Below are positions 42,245 to 51,471 of a stretch of 64,000 bases of DNA, piece after piece. The first letter of the stretch is position 1. Each line of letters begins with the position of its first letter. The translations under genes and the position numbers were made by a program. Below the pieces are notes generated by a model, which ran no database searches, was not told the origin of the DNA, and worked only from the letters and a program-made list of their open reading frames with translations. The DNA is from Pollutimonas sp963706785 (GTDB taxonomy: Bacteria; Pseudomonadota; Gammaproteobacteria; Burkholderiales; Burkholderiaceae_B): the NCBI GenBank assembly GCA_963706785.1, contig CAVPNJ010000002.1, positions 682,001-746,000 on the forward strand, in the 5' to 3' direction.

Positions 42245-43261
42245 ATGAACAATTCATCAAGTTTTGTTGCGCCCTTAAGTGATCTTGCCGTTATCGAGAT
42301 CGCCGGGGTCGATGCCGCCAGTTTCCTCCATAGCCAGTTGACGCACGACGTAAATGGTCTAAGCTCCGATCAAGCGCGCCTGGCCGGCTACTGCACTGCA
42401 AAAGGACGCTTGTTGGCCAGTATGGTGCTATGGCAAAGCCCTGAAGGCGAGATTCCCTGCTTTTATGCGATTGTCAAAGCGGATATAGCGCTAACCCTTA
42501 TAAAGCGGCTTTCGATGTTTGTACTGCGCGCCAAGGCCAAATTGCAGCTTACCGAAAGCAAGGTGCTGGGTATTGCCGTGAACATGTCCTCCGTTAACGA
42601 ACCTGCAGCCGATGCAATCCCGCCGCAAGCCGGTACGTTAGTCAAAGAAGCTGAAATCCTGTCCGGAGAGCCGCAGACTTGGGACGTTGCACGAACCACC
42701 GGCGGAAGTTGGATTTGTGCGCCATCAGCCGATCCTTCGATCGTGCGCTGGTGGTTCATTGCGTTGCAGTCTCACAGCGTGACGTCAACGCTCAGCGTCG
42801 ACCTGCCAACTGCGGCCCCCGAGGCGGAACGCTGGCATGCCGGTGACATTGCGGCGGGATTGCCCTGGGTGGTAGCGGCCACTCAGGATGTTTTCATTCC
42901 GCAGACGCTGAACCTCGATTTGATAAATGGCGTCAGCTTCACCAAAGGATGCTATCCGGGCCAGGAAGTAGTGGCTCGCAGCCATTACCGTGGCACCGTA
43001 AAGCGCCGTATGGCATACGGCATTGCCGAAATCAACTCTAACTTCTCTGTCGAATCGCTCCCCGGGTCCGACATCTACAACTTCCATAATCCTGCAAACC
43101 CCTGCGGACGCATTATTAACGCGGCTCGCTCTGAGGGTCTGCATGTTTTGATGGAAGTGCAGCTGTCCGACTTGGATAACGCTGAATTTCGCTTGGCTCA
43201 AGCCGATGGCCCCGTAATTCATTTAGCCCCTCTGCCTTACAAAATAAAGGTAGAAGATTAA
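42245..43261 (+). CDS. ygfZ: YgfZ/GcvT-family folate-binding protein
   Basis: About 338 residues from the ATG at 42245; starts at 42215 (ATG) or 42209 (TTG) are possible. It opens LSDLAVIEIAGVDAASFLHS then QLTHDVNGLSSDQARLAGYC, as YgfZ does, and carries the signature KGCYPGQEVVARSHYRGTVK with the conserved Cys. YgfZ helps assembly or repair of Fe-S enzymes using a folate. It is divergent from mltG and convergent with mmsB, the gene order common in betaproteobacteria. Confidence 0.9.
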   Translation: MNNSSSFVAPLSDLAVIEIAGVDAASFLHSQLTHDVNGLSSDQARLAGYCTAKGRLLASMVLWQSPEGEIPCFYAIVKADIALTLIKRLSMFVLRAKAKLQLTESKVLGIAVNMSSVNEPAADAIPPQAGTLVKEAEILSGEPQTWDVARTTGGSWICAPSADPSIVRWWFIALQSHSVTSTLSVDLPTAAPEAERWHAGDIAAGLPWVVAATQDVFIPQTLNLDLINGVSFTKGCYPGQEVVARSHYRGTVKRRMAYGIAEINSNFSVESLPGSDIYNFHNPANPCGRIINAARSEGLHVLMEVQLSDLDNAEFRLAQADGPVIHLAPLPYKIKVED

Positions 43262-43273
43262 GCCGCGATGCGT

Positions 43274-44164
43274 TCAGGCGTTTCGCTTGAAGAGGTTAAC
43301 AATACTGGAAAAATCCAGAGCACCATTCCCCTGGGCACTATGCATCGAATATAAGTTGCGCGCGAGTTCTCCCAAAGGTACGGAAGCCCGGGCATTTAGG
43401 GCGGACTCTGCCGCAAGACCGAGGTCCTTCAACATGAGGTCGACTCCGAATCCACCCGCATAGCCTTTGGCTGCCGGAGCATTGTCCATGACACCTGGCC
43501 AGGGGTTATATAGTTCGGTCGCCCAGTTGCGCCCGGAACTCTTGGCGATGATGTCAGACAGCACTTTGGGGTCCAGCCCGTTGGCAACCCCGAGAGCAAG
43601 CGCTTCGGACGTGCCGGCCATTAACACTCCCAACAACATATTATTGCAGATCTTTGCGACCTGCCCCGCCCCGGCTTCGCCCGCATGGAATATGTTCTTG
43701 CCCATCTTCTCGAGATAGGGCCTGGCGGCGTCGAGGTCGCCGGCGTCGCCGCCCACAATAAACGTAAGGGTACCCGCCACTGCGCCACCCGTGCCGCCCG
43801 ATACCGGGGCGTCTATCATGCGGATGCCCCGCTGCCTTGCCGCATCCGCAACCTTGCGGGCGGATTCCGGCGCGATGGTGCTGCACTCGAGGACCAGGCT
43901 TGAGGGTGGGATATGTTTCAGAAGCCCTGAGTCCCCCAGGTATAGCCCTTCTACATGCTTGCTGGCGGGCAGCATCGAGATAACCACATCGGCATCGCCG
44001 ACTGACTGTTCTGACGAATCAGCCTTACGGGCGCCGGCATCCACTAAGGTTTTTATCGCGGCGGGTACGAGGTCGAACACCACAAGCTCGTGTCCTGCCT
44101 TGAGCAGGTTCAACGCCATTGGGCCGCCCATATGGCCCAGACCAATAAATGCGATACGACTCAT
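43274..44164 (-). CDS. mmsB: 3-hydroxyisobutyrate dehydrogenase
   Basis: A 296-residue beta-hydroxyacid dehydrogenase. The NAD site is RIAFIGLGHMGGPMALNLLK; the substrate motif is MIDAPVSGGTGGAVAGTLTF; the catalytic Lys lies in GAGQVAKICNNMLLGVLMAG; and GGFGVDLMLKDLGLAAESAL closes the signature. AAGGAGAC precedes the ATG. It oxidises 3-hydroxyisobutyrate to methylmalonate semialdehyde in valine breakdown and is the third gene after acyl-CoA dehydrogenase and hydroxyisobutyryl-CoA hydrolase. The next enzyme, mmsA, is not in the window. Confidence 0.93.
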   Translation of the reverse strand: MSRIAFIGLGHMGGPMALNLLKAGHELVVFDLVPAAIKTLVDAGARKADSSEQSVGDADVVISMLPASKHVEGLYLGDSGLLKHIPPSSLVLECSTIAPESARKVADAARQRGIRMIDAPVSGGTGGAVAGTLTFIVGGDAGDLDAARPYLEKMGKNIFHAGEAGAGQVAKICNNMLLGVLMAGTSEALALGVANGLDPKVLSDIIAKSSGRNWATELYNPWPGVMDNAPAAKGYAGGFGVDLMLKDLGLAAESALNARASVPLGELARNLYSMHSAQGNGALDFSSIVNLFKRNA

Positions 44165-44213
44165 TGTTGTCTCCTTTTTTTGGTATTCAATGTTGTCTTG
44201 AAAGCCCGGCTAT

Positions 44214-45359
44214 TCAATTAGGCATTGTCTGCCCTAGATCGGCCAGTGGATGAGCTTGGGTAGCCGGCCAGGGTTGCTGGAAGAAACGCTGGACCCAGAC
44301 ATCGGTCGCCAGTTCAAGTGTGGCAGGCTTCCAGTTTGGCTGCTTATCTTTGTCGATTAATAGAGCTCGTATGCCTTCTTGGAAATCGCCTTCGACGCCG
44401 CAATGCAAGGAAACAATGTATTCCTGGCGGAATGCCTCAGCAAGCGACAAAAGTCGCGTGCGATCTAATAAGGCAAAACATAAGCGAGCCGATCCGGGTG
44501 AGCCGGCCCTAAAAGTATCGGCTGCACGCTTCAACCAAGGATCCGCGTTATCGGTCCAGCCTATAACGTTGCTGCAGATTGCGTCGAAATCCGTCCCGTC
44601 GCAAGCCTGCCTTATCTCGCTGTAGTGGTTTTGCAGTGGCCCTTTCGGCCATTCAGAATGCGGTTGGTGCGCAAGCAGTAGCCGGCGCAGCCTGACATCG
44701 TTATCCTTTCGCACTTCTGACCATTCTGACCCTTGGATGGCTTTGATTAGCTTTGTCCATTGGGCAGACTCAAGTCTGTAATCTGCTAAACCTAGAAAGT
44801 AGCAATCGCTGGCCCCTAGTTGGGCCCCTGTCAATCCCAGAAATAATCCTGTACCGCCCGGTAGGCGTGCGAGCATCCATGTGCCGCCTACATCGGGGAA
44901 CAAGCCGATAGAAATTTCCGGCATGGCAAAGCGCGTAGTTTCGGTTACGACCCGGTGGCTGGCACCCATCATGAGGCCAGCACCGCCGCCCATTACTATG
45001 CCATTACCCCAGCATAAGATCGGCTTGGGATAGGTATGTATTTGATAGTCCAGCCGGTATTCGTCATCGAAGAACTGCCGGGCATGGGCATTATTCCAAG
45101 CCTCGCCACTCTTGTTTTCTTGCATGGCCTGGTACAAACCATGTAAATCGCCGCCAGCGCTGAATGCTTTGTCTCCGGCTCCTTTTAGAATAACTAGAGC
45201 GATCGATCGGTCTCGTTCCCATAGGCTTAGCTGTTCAGCCAGAAGATTGCACATCTCGAGCGACAAACCATTAAGTGTTTGGGGGCTGTTAAGGGTCGCT
45301 ACGCCAACCTTCAGCTTGGCCGCCGTATCGAGAACTTCAAATAACACCGGAGAGTTCAT
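44214..45359 (-). CDS. 3-hydroxyisobutyryl-CoA hydrolase (enoyl-CoA hydratase family)
   Basis: A 381-residue protein from the ATG at 45359, which overlaps the upstream stop by 4 bases (ATGA); an ORF extending to 45569 lies inside that gene. Crotonase-fold motifs are VATLNSPQTLNGLSLEMCNL, KAFSAGGDLHGLYQAMQ, NGIVMGGGAGLMMGASHRVV and FAMPEISIGLFPDVGGTWML, with the Glu and Asp of the hydrolase subgroup, and ADYRLESAQWTKLIKAI in the long C-terminal part that marks HIBCH rather than hydratases. It releases 3-hydroxyisobutyrate from its CoA ester in valine catabolism. Confidence 0.9.
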   Translation of the reverse strand: MNSPVLFEVLDTAAKLKVGVATLNSPQTLNGLSLEMCNLLAEQLSLWERDRSIALVILKGAGDKAFSAGGDLHGLYQAMQENKSGEAWNNAHARQFFDDEYRLDYQIHTYPKPILCWGNGIVMGGGAGLMMGASHRVVTETTRFAMPEISIGLFPDVGGTWMLARLPGGTGLFLGLTGAQLGASDCYFLGLADYRLESAQWTKLIKAIQGSEWSEVRKDNDVRLRRLLLAHQPHSEWPKGPLQNHYSEIRQACDGTDFDAICSNVIGWTDNADPWLKRAADTFRAGSPGSARLCFALLDRTRLLSLAEAFRQEYIVSLHCGVEGDFQEGIRALLIDKDKQPNWKPATLELATDVWVQRFFQQPWPATQAHPLADLGQTMPN

Positions 45360-46510
45360 CGGATGTCGGCTCCTTTTTCGATTAATTGCCGCGCAATGAT
45401 GACTCGCATGATCTCGTTGGTGCCTTCGAGGATTTGGTGCACCCGGGTGTCGCGTACAAGGCGTTCCAGGGGATAATCTTTCAGATAGCCGTAGCCGCCA
45501 TGAATCTGCTGAGCATCGAGGCAGACCTGAAAGCACAAATCGGTTGCCAGCCTTTTCGCCATTGCACAATAGGTCGATGCTTGCGGATCACCTTCATCGA
45601 GCTTGGCGGCGGCAAGGCGCACCATTTGGCGTGAGGCCACAATACTGGTGAGCATGTCTGCCAGCTTGAACTGTAGGGCCTGGAAGGTGGCCAGAGGCTG
45701 TCCGAACTGCTTGCGCTCGTTCAGGTATAGACGGGCGGCTTCGTAAGCGCCTTGGGCCGCTCCGACCGAACACGTGGCAATGTTGATACGACCGCCGTCC
45801 AGGCCTTTCATGGCGAACTTGAAGCCTTCGCCTTCATTGCCCAATAAGTTCTGGGCGGGTATCTCGGCATTGACGAAGGTTACCGACCTGGTCGATTGGC
45901 TGTTCCAGCCCATTTTGTCTTCTTTACGGCCATAGGTAATGCCCGGGGTGTTGCCGGGTACGACGAACGCGGAGACGCCGTTAGCCCCCGGCCCGCCAGT
46001 GCGGGCCATGACGACCAGCACGTCGGTATCACCCGCCCCTGATATAAAGGCCTTGGCGCCATTGAGCACATAGCTATTGTCGCGTTTATCTGCCCGAGTC
46101 GATAACGAAGCGGCGTCGGAACCGGAGCCCGGTTCGGTCAAACAATACGACGCTAGCTGTTGCCCCGACACCAGCCCTGGCCCCCAAGTTTCACGTACGG
46201 TTTCGGTCCCCCATGATCCGATCATCCAAGCCGCCATATTATGGATGGTCAGGAACGCCGTCGTGGAAGGATCGTGCGCTGCCATCTCTTCAAACACCAA
46301 TGTGGCGTCCAGCCTGGGCAGGCCCAGTCCGCCGATAGATTCAGGCGCATAGATCGCGCAAAAACCCAGCTGCCCGGCGCGCTCGAACGCGGACCGCGGG
46401 AATATGCTTTCGGCATCCCACCTGGCCGCCTGGGGAGCCAGTTCCCCTACAGCGAAGTCGCGGGCCGCTTTGGCGAACGCTTCTTGTTCGTCGCTTAGAC
46501 GAAAATCCAT
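45356..46510 (-). CDS. acyl-CoA dehydrogenase, probably isobutyryl-CoA dehydrogenase
   Basis: A 384-residue FAD enzyme. MDFRLSDEQEAFAKAARDFA starts the N-terminal helical domain, LASYCLTEPGSGSDAASLST and YVLNGAKAFISGAGDTDVLV the middle sheet, and QIHGGYGYLKDYPLERLVRD with VHQILEGTNEIMRVIIARQL the C-terminal helices; the Glu of EGTNEI is the catalytic base position. AAGGAGA lies before the ATG. Coupling to HIBCH and mmsB makes valine-derived isobutyryl-CoA the most likely substrate. Confidence 0.92.
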   Translation of the reverse strand: MDFRLSDEQEAFAKAARDFAVGELAPQAARWDAESIFPRSAFERAGQLGFCAIYAPESIGGLGLPRLDATLVFEEMAAHDPSTTAFLTIHNMAAWMIGSWGTETVRETWGPGLVSGQQLASYCLTEPGSGSDAASLSTRADKRDNSYVLNGAKAFISGAGDTDVLVVMARTGGPGANGVSAFVVPGNTPGITYGRKEDKMGWNSQSTRSVTFVNAEIPAQNLLGNEGEGFKFAMKGLDGGRINIATCSVGAAQGAYEAARLYLNERKQFGQPLATFQALQFKLADMLTSIVASRQMVRLAAAKLDEGDPQASTYCAMAKRLATDLCFQVCLDAQQIHGGYGYLKDYPLERLVRDTRVHQILEGTNEIMRVIIARQLIEKGADIR

Positions 46511-46632
46511 GATCTTGTCTCCTTCGGGTGTGTCGTTGGATCCGATGCTTTACGACCGGTTTATGTTTTTATCGTTTCCACCATAGCGCGTTACGAATTA
46601 TCTTTTTGTCATACGCACGACAATCGTTAGTT

Positions 46633-46998
46633 TCAGGATTCGATCAGGCCCGCTGCAATTTTAGCTTTGCGCCGTTTGGGCCGATTCTTTGGCTTAATCA
46701 TAAAGGCCTCGCGGTGAACGGCTCGGCGGTGCCGTGATTCCATAGGGTCGAAGGTCAACGGGCGGTAAATTTCAAGCCGATCGCCGTCAGCCAGTACGCG
46801 ATCCAGGGTGCAGACTTGCCCGTAGATTCCAACTGCTAGCGCATCTTGTCGATACTCGGGAAAGAGCTTTTCAAATTCGCTGTCAGCAAGCGCGCTTGCA
46901 ACGGTGGTCCCTACTGGCAAGCGCAAACTTACCTGCCAGACGGAATCAGGCTGAGCATATATTATTTGCACCGCCATGGTGCCCTTTTCCTCAGACAT
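46633..46998 (-). CDS. rnfH: RnfH-family ubiquitin-fold protein
   Basis: A 121-residue protein with the RnfH beta-grasp pattern: VQIIYAQPDSVWQVSLRLPV, TTVASALADSEFEKLFPEY, VGIYGQVCTLDRVLADGDRL and EIYRPLTFDPMESRHRRA. The tail is strongly basic (KPKNRPKRRKAKIAAG). The first ATG shares a base with the ratA stop (TAATG); an internal ATG at 46977 has a much better AGGAAAAGGG site and may be the real start. RnfH often pairs with ratA; its function is unclear. Confidence 0.9.
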   Translation of the reverse strand: MSEEKGTMAVQIIYAQPDSVWQVSLRLPVGTTVASALADSEFEKLFPEYRQDALAVGIYGQVCTLDRVLADGDRLEIYRPLTFDPMESRHRRAVHREAFMIKPKNRPKRRKAKIAAGLIES

Positions 46999-47432
46999 TA
47001 CTCTCCGTACACCGCTTGCGCGCGTTGGGTAAAGGAATCGATAAAGCTCGTGGCAATTCTATTGAATATAGGGCCTACTACTGCCTCTAGAGTACGGCTG
47101 GAAAACGCGTATTCCATAATATAGACAACCTTGCATGCGTTTTCCGCGAGCTCATGGAACTCCCAGTTGCCCGTCAGGGTCGAGAAAGGACCATTGACCA
47201 GATGAAAAGTAATCAGCCGGGGATATTCATGATCGTTGCGGGTGGTGAATGTCTGCTTGATACCCGCGATGCTAATGGTAATGGATGCCTCCATGCCTTT
47301 TTCGTCGTGCCTATGTACTATGGCACCACCGCACCAGGGCATGAATTCGGGGTACTTGGCTACATCAGCAACTAGATCGAACATCTGTGCACGGCTATAG
47401 GGAACTAGGACGGAACGTTGGACTGTATGCAT
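46998..47432 (-). CDS. ratA: RatA-type START-domain (ubiquinone-binding / ribosome-associated) protein
   Basis: A 144-residue polyketide-cyclase/START-fold protein: HTVQRSVLVPYSRAQMFDLV, ADVAKYPEFMPWCGGAIVHR, GIKQTFTTRNDHEYPRLITF, LVNGPFSTLTGNWEFHELAE and FSSRTLEAVVGPIFNRIATS are the standard landmarks of the RatA/Coq10 group. E. coli RatA is reported to block ribosomal subunit joining, while Coq10 relatives bind ubiquinone; which applies here is open. It is divergent from smpB, as in many betaproteobacteria. Confidence 0.92.
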   Translation of the reverse strand: MHTVQRSVLVPYSRAQMFDLVADVAKYPEFMPWCGGAIVHRHDEKGMEASITISIAGIKQTFTTRNDHEYPRLITFHLVNGPFSTLTGNWEFHELAENACKVVYIMEYAFSSRTLEAVVGPIFNRIATSFIDSFTQRAQAVYGE

Positions 47433-47489
47433 TGAAAGTAGTTAATGGATAGAATGTATTGATTTTACAGCCTACTATTAAATTGATTC

Positions 47490-47942
47490 ATGAGCATTGT
47501 CGACAACCGAAAAGCAACGCACGATTACTTCATTGAAGACCGCTACGAGGCAGGTCTTGTGCTTGAAGGTTGGGAAGTAAAAGCCATACGCGCCGGTCAC
47601 GTGCAGCTGAAGGAAAGCTACGTTATTGTGCGGGACGGCGCATTATGGATCATCGGGATGCACATCAGTCCGCTCCCTACCGCCTCTACGCACATCCATC
47701 CCAATGCTACGCGTACGCGCAAGCTATTGCTTCACGCTGAAGAGATCAGCAAGCTCATCGGCAAAGTCGAGCAACGCGGCTATACATTGGTTCCACTTAA
47801 TCTGCATTACAAGAATGGGCGTATCAAGCTGGATTTTGGTTTGGGACGCGGCAAAAAGCTGCACGACAAGCGCGACGTAGCGCGCGACAAAGATTGGGAA
47901 CGCGAAAAGCAAAGGATAATGAAACACGACACTCGGGCGTGA
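47490..47942 (+). CDS. smpB: SsrA-binding protein SmpB
   Basis: A 150-residue tmRNA partner. MSIVDNRKATHDYFIEDRYE starts the OB-fold, AGLVLEGWEVKAIRAGHVQL and KESYVIVRDGALWIIGMHIS follow, then TRTRKLLLHAEEISKLIGKV, RGYTLVPLNLHYKNGRIKLD and the basic tail GRGKKLHDKRDVARDKDWER. It delivers tmRNA to stalled ribosomes in trans-translation. No ssrA gene was seen next to it. Confidence 0.95.
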   Translation: MSIVDNRKATHDYFIEDRYEAGLVLEGWEVKAIRAGHVQLKESYVIVRDGALWIIGMHISPLPTASTHIHPNATRTRKLLLHAEEISKLIGKVEQRGYTLVPLNLHYKNGRIKLDFGLGRGKKLHDKRDVARDKDWEREKQRIMKHDTRA

Positions 47943-47963
47943 CGTTCTACCGTTGCGCCTTAT

Positions 47964-48665
47964 TTATCCAAGACTGAAGCCCTCGTGTTTCAACAGCGCC
48001 AGTTTCCGTTCCAGGCCACCGGTATAACCAGTCAGACGTCCGGTGCCTGACAACACGCGGTGGCAAGGAATAATGATTGCGATGGGATTCTGGCCGACGG
48101 CAGTACCGACCGGCCGCCCATGCTGGGGGCTAAGTCCGGCGGAAAACGCCACATCGCCATAAGACACATATGCACCGAAGGGAATGTCGAGCAAGGCGCG
48201 CCAAACTTTTTCCTGAAAGACGGTGCCTTTAGGCTGCAAAGGCACCGTGAACGCCTTGCGGGAACCCCGAAAATACTGGGACAGTTCTTCCCGCGTTTGT
48301 TCGAAAACAGCGATGGCGGTATCGGGCGTGTTAGTTTGCATCAGTACCATAGGAATGGATTCTGACGCTACGCAATGCACATTGCCGATTGCTTCGGTAG
48401 GATCGGGCCCTAAAGCGTTTTCAATCGGCCCGACGGAATCGAACAATGGACCATCCCCGCTTATTTTTCTTGCGCGCAGAAGTCTTAGTGGAAAACCATT
48501 AAGCACTCCGTCTGCCGGTCTCCGTGTGTGATCCAACGGCGTAGGTAAGCCAACCGGCTGAGGACTGTCTTTTTGATCTGAGAAATATAATCCGTTTAGG
48601 TGGCTGCCATTGCTGCAGACCACCATGTTGCCCAATAGAGACGACATCTGCGCGTAGTACGTCAT
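47964..48665 (-). CDS. ogt: methylated-DNA-[protein]-cysteine S-methyltransferase with internal insert
   Basis: A 233-residue Ogt/MGMT-type repair protein. The C-terminal DNA-binding domain is standard: GTVFQEKVWRALLDIPFGAY, VSYGDVAFSAGLSPQHGRPV, and IAIIIPCHRVLSGTGRLTGY with the acceptor Cys in PCHRV. The N-terminal domain has SSLLGNMVVCSNGSHLNGLY and later TPDTAIAVFEQTREELSQYF, but about 75 residues of polar, low-similarity sequence sit between them (residues about 35-110) where family members have about 15. The frame is open throughout. It removes alkyl groups from O6-guanine or O4-thymine. Convergent with smpB. Confidence 0.88.
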   Translation of the reverse strand: MTYYAQMSSLLGNMVVCSNGSHLNGLYFSDQKDSPQPVGLPTPLDHTRRPADGVLNGFPLRLLRARKISGDGPLFDSVGPIENALGPDPTEAIGNVHCVASESIPMVLMQTNTPDTAIAVFEQTREELSQYFRGSRKAFTVPLQPKGTVFQEKVWRALLDIPFGAYVSYGDVAFSAGLSPQHGRPVGTAVGQNPIAIIIPCHRVLSGTGRLTGYTGGLERKLALLKHEGFSLG

Positions 48666-48703
48666 GCCATTCCTCTACTTCAGATCAAAAGAGTCCCACC
48701 ATT

Positions 48704-50014
48704 TTAGTGCAGCTTTACTCGGGGAGCACCTCGTTTCATCAGTATTCTTCCCAAGGCTAAAGCGCTTGTGCGCGCCAAGCCCAAAATGGCTAAGTGATGC
48801 ATTAAATGCAAGCTCATGTACATCGTCCTGGCCAGCAGGCCTTCGACGAACCAGCTTTTTCCCGAAAGAACGCCCATCAGGCTGCCCACGCCTCGACTGT
48901 GACCTACAGAAACCAGAGAGCCGTAGTCCCGAAAGCGAAAGTGGCCTTGTTCGAATTGCAGTCCTTGTATGCGCCGAGTCATCACAGGCAGAAGGAAATT
49001 GGCCTGTTGATGAGCAACTTGGGCGCGAGCGGGAAGAAATCGGGTGGTGTCGTCCCATGGCACTTGAGCGCAATCGCCCATGACGAAGACCGCGGGATCG
49101 GCAGTACGCAAACTTCTATCAACGACAAGCTGATTAATCCGGTTGGTTTCAAGGCGCAACTGCTTAAGAAAAACCGGTGCTTCAATACCGGCCGCCCACA
49201 CACATAAATCGACAGGATATCTGACGCCATCTGCGTCGTATAAAGCATCCGGCTCGACCCTTGCAACCCGGACGGAGGTTTTCACCTGTATGCCCCGGTC
49301 AATCAGTAATTGCTGTGCCGCGGACGACATTTTCTCGGGTAAAGCGGACAGTATGCGGTCGCTGCCTTCAAGCAGGGTTATCTGGATGTCATTTTGGGGA
49401 TCGAGGCTGTTGAGCCCATAAAAAATGGCGTCAGCACAAGACTCACGTAGTTCAGCTGCAAGCTCGACGCCAGTTGCTCCGCCGCCCACGATGCCTATTT
49501 TTAGGACGTAATCCGCACGCTCGGTCTTCTTTTGATTAGCGGTCACTAACTGATGTAGAAGTCTAAGGCGGAACCGCTCTGCTTCGTCGGTGGAGTCAAG
49601 CGCAATAGCGTGCTCAGCGGCCCCTGGTGTGCCGAAAAAATTCGATTTACTACCGACCGCCAGGACCAGGGTGTCGTAATGCAGGTTGCGAGCAGGAAAA
49701 ATTTCGATGTTCTGATCGGAGAAAACCGGTTTAAGCTGTATAAGCCGGGCATCGCGGTCGACATGTGTGACTTCACCGAAAATGAAGGTGAATCCCTTGT
49801 CTTTGGCCAGCATGAAATACGACAAGCCCTCGCGATGGATGTCTAGCGTGCCGGCCGCGACTTCGTGCAGAGAAGGCTTCCATATGTGGTCGCCTGCTTT
49901 ATCGACCAGAAAAACATGTTCAGGTCCGAATTTTTTGCCCAGCTTGGCTGCCAGTTCCAGCCCGCCGGCCCCGCCACCCACGATAACCACTTTGTGCGAT
50001 CCGGTTTGCTTCAT
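48704..50014 (-). CDS. ndh: type II NADH:quinone oxidoreductase
   Basis: A 436-residue flavoprotein. KVVIVGGGAGGLELAAKLGK is the FAD-binding motif and LKIGIVGGGATGVELAAELR the NADH-binding motif; ADPAVFVMGDCAQVPWDDTT and RAQVAHQQANFLLPVMTRRI follow. The C-terminus has an amphipathic/hydrophobic region (TMYMSLHLMHHLAILG) for membrane attachment. It transfers electrons from NADH to ubiquinone without pumping protons. It ends the minus-strand block downstream of the RND operon, about 46 bases from it. Confidence 0.92.
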   Translation of the reverse strand: MKQTGSHKVVIVGGGAGGLELAAKLGKKFGPEHVFLVDKAGDHIWKPSLHEVAAGTLDIHREGLSYFMLAKDKGFTFIFGEVTHVDRDARLIQLKPVFSDQNIEIFPARNLHYDTLVLAVGSKSNFFGTPGAAEHAIALDSTDEAERFRLRLLHQLVTANQKKTERADYVLKIGIVGGGATGVELAAELRESCADAIFYGLNSLDPQNDIQITLLEGSDRILSALPEKMSSAAQQLLIDRGIQVKTSVRVARVEPDALYDADGVRYPVDLCVWAAGIEAPVFLKQLRLETNRINQLVVDRSLRTADPAVFVMGDCAQVPWDDTTRFLPARAQVAHQQANFLLPVMTRRIQGLQFEQGHFRFRDYGSLVSVGHSRGVGSLMGVLSGKSWFVEGLLARTMYMSLHLMHHLAILGLARTSALALGRILMKRGAPRVKLH

Positions 50015-50060
50015 TTATTTTTGCTTCCTTTCTCGCATAAACATTCAAAAAATCCTTCCT

Positions 50061-51470
50061 TCACCACCCGCCGCCCAAAGCCTTGTATAGCGTAACGTGA
50101 TTACTGTTCTTTGTCAGGCGCAACGTAATTAGATCTTGTTGTGCGGCGTAGAGGCTGCGTTGTGCATCAAGGACGTTCAGGTAACTGTCGACTCCGCTGC
50201 GAAAACGTGCATCGGATAAGGCATGATTGTCGGCAGATGCGTCGACCAGCGCCATCTGCGCTTCCAGCTGATCGTCCAGGGTTCCGCGTTGCGCCAGGCC
50301 ATCGGCCACTTCACGAAAAGCGTTTTGGATCGCTTTCTCGTACTGCGCCAACGCGATATCACGGTCGACCTCTGACACTTTTAAGTTGGCGCGATTACGG
50401 CCGCCTTCAAAAATGGGCAGATTAAGCTGCGGAATGAAGCTCCAGAAGCCACTTCCGCCGTCAAACAATCCGGATAAGGCACTGCTCGCGGTTCCGGCCG
50501 AGGCCGTTAGGCTGATGCTTGGAAAGAACGCCGCCCTTGCCGCCCCGATATTGGCATTTGCGGCCTGCAACAGCTTTTCAGCCTGCAGTACATCGGGACG
50601 CCGCTGCAAAACGTCGGAACGGTACCCCGGCATTGAGCTTAGCTAAAGTGACATTGTCGTCATTTTGAGATGTTGGTAGAAGTTCGTCAGAGACATTACT
50701 TCCGACCAATAAAATTAGCGCGTTTTTATCCTGCGCAACCTGGCTTGTAAATCGTGCGACGTCAACTCTTGCAGACTCGACTAAAGTCTGAGCCTGTCGA
50801 AGATCCAGCATTGATGCCACGCCAAGCTGGTGGCTACGGCGAGTCAAGGCATATGACTTCGTCCTGTTTCCGAGCGTTTGCCTGGCGAGCTCCAAGCGTT
50901 CCTGGTCAGCACCCATCGTCAGATAGGCGTTGGCAAGTTCCGCTATAAGTGAGATCTGCACTGTATTGCGCGATTCCCGAGTCGACAGGTAGCGTTGCAA
51001 GGCTTCGTCTTTAAGGCTGCGCACGCGTCCAAAAAGGTCGATTTCGTATGCACTCATTCCCACACCGGCACTGTACTGGCGGCTGATACCGGCTTCACCG
51101 CTAGGGGTAAGGTCGGCAGGCATACGTTGGCTCTGCCTGCGCCCGATATGCCGATTGAGGGAAAACTATCCGCTCTTTGGATCTGATATAGCGCACGAGC
51201 CCGTTCAATGTTCAGGGCGGCAACACGCAAGTCGCGATTATTCTCCAGCGCAATGGCAACCAGCTCACGCAGGTCTTCATCGACGATGAACTGTTTCCAG
51301 TCAATGTCAAAGGCCATAGGCGCAGCAGTTTCGACAGACGCCTCGTAGGCTGGCCCGGTCGGCCAGCCAGCCGCGACTGGCATAGCCGGTTGTTCGTATT
51401 TGGGCGCCATGCTGGCGCAGCCAGCCAACAGTAAGGCAGCCGCTATAGTGGTTAAGGATAAGCGATTCAT
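50061..51470 (-). pseudogene. RND outer-membrane factor (OprM/NodT family), two frameshifts
   Basis: Three frames together give a complete OprM-like protein. Frame one starts MNRLSLTTIAAALLLAGCAS (lipobox LLAGC) and runs to IQRADSFPSIGISGAG. A break near 51127 is repaired by removing two bases (AG of AGAGCC), giving GSQRMPADLTPSGE; frame two runs EIDLFGRVRSLKDEALQRYL to TLAKLNAG. A second break near 50622 is repaired by removing one T, giving VPSDVLQRRPDVLQAEKLL; frame three ends YLNVLDAQRSLYAAQQDLIT and LYKALGGGW. No in-frame stop occurs within the segments. It is the outer-membrane channel of the efflux operon. It starts one base after the pump stop. Confidence 0.85.
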
Positions 51471-51471
51471 G

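Noticed and set aside
45360..45569. 70-residue N-terminal extension of the hydroxyisobutyryl-CoA hydrolase
   Set aside because: Lies within the acyl-CoA dehydrogenase gene in another frame; the ATGA overlap start at 45359 fits the operon and family length.
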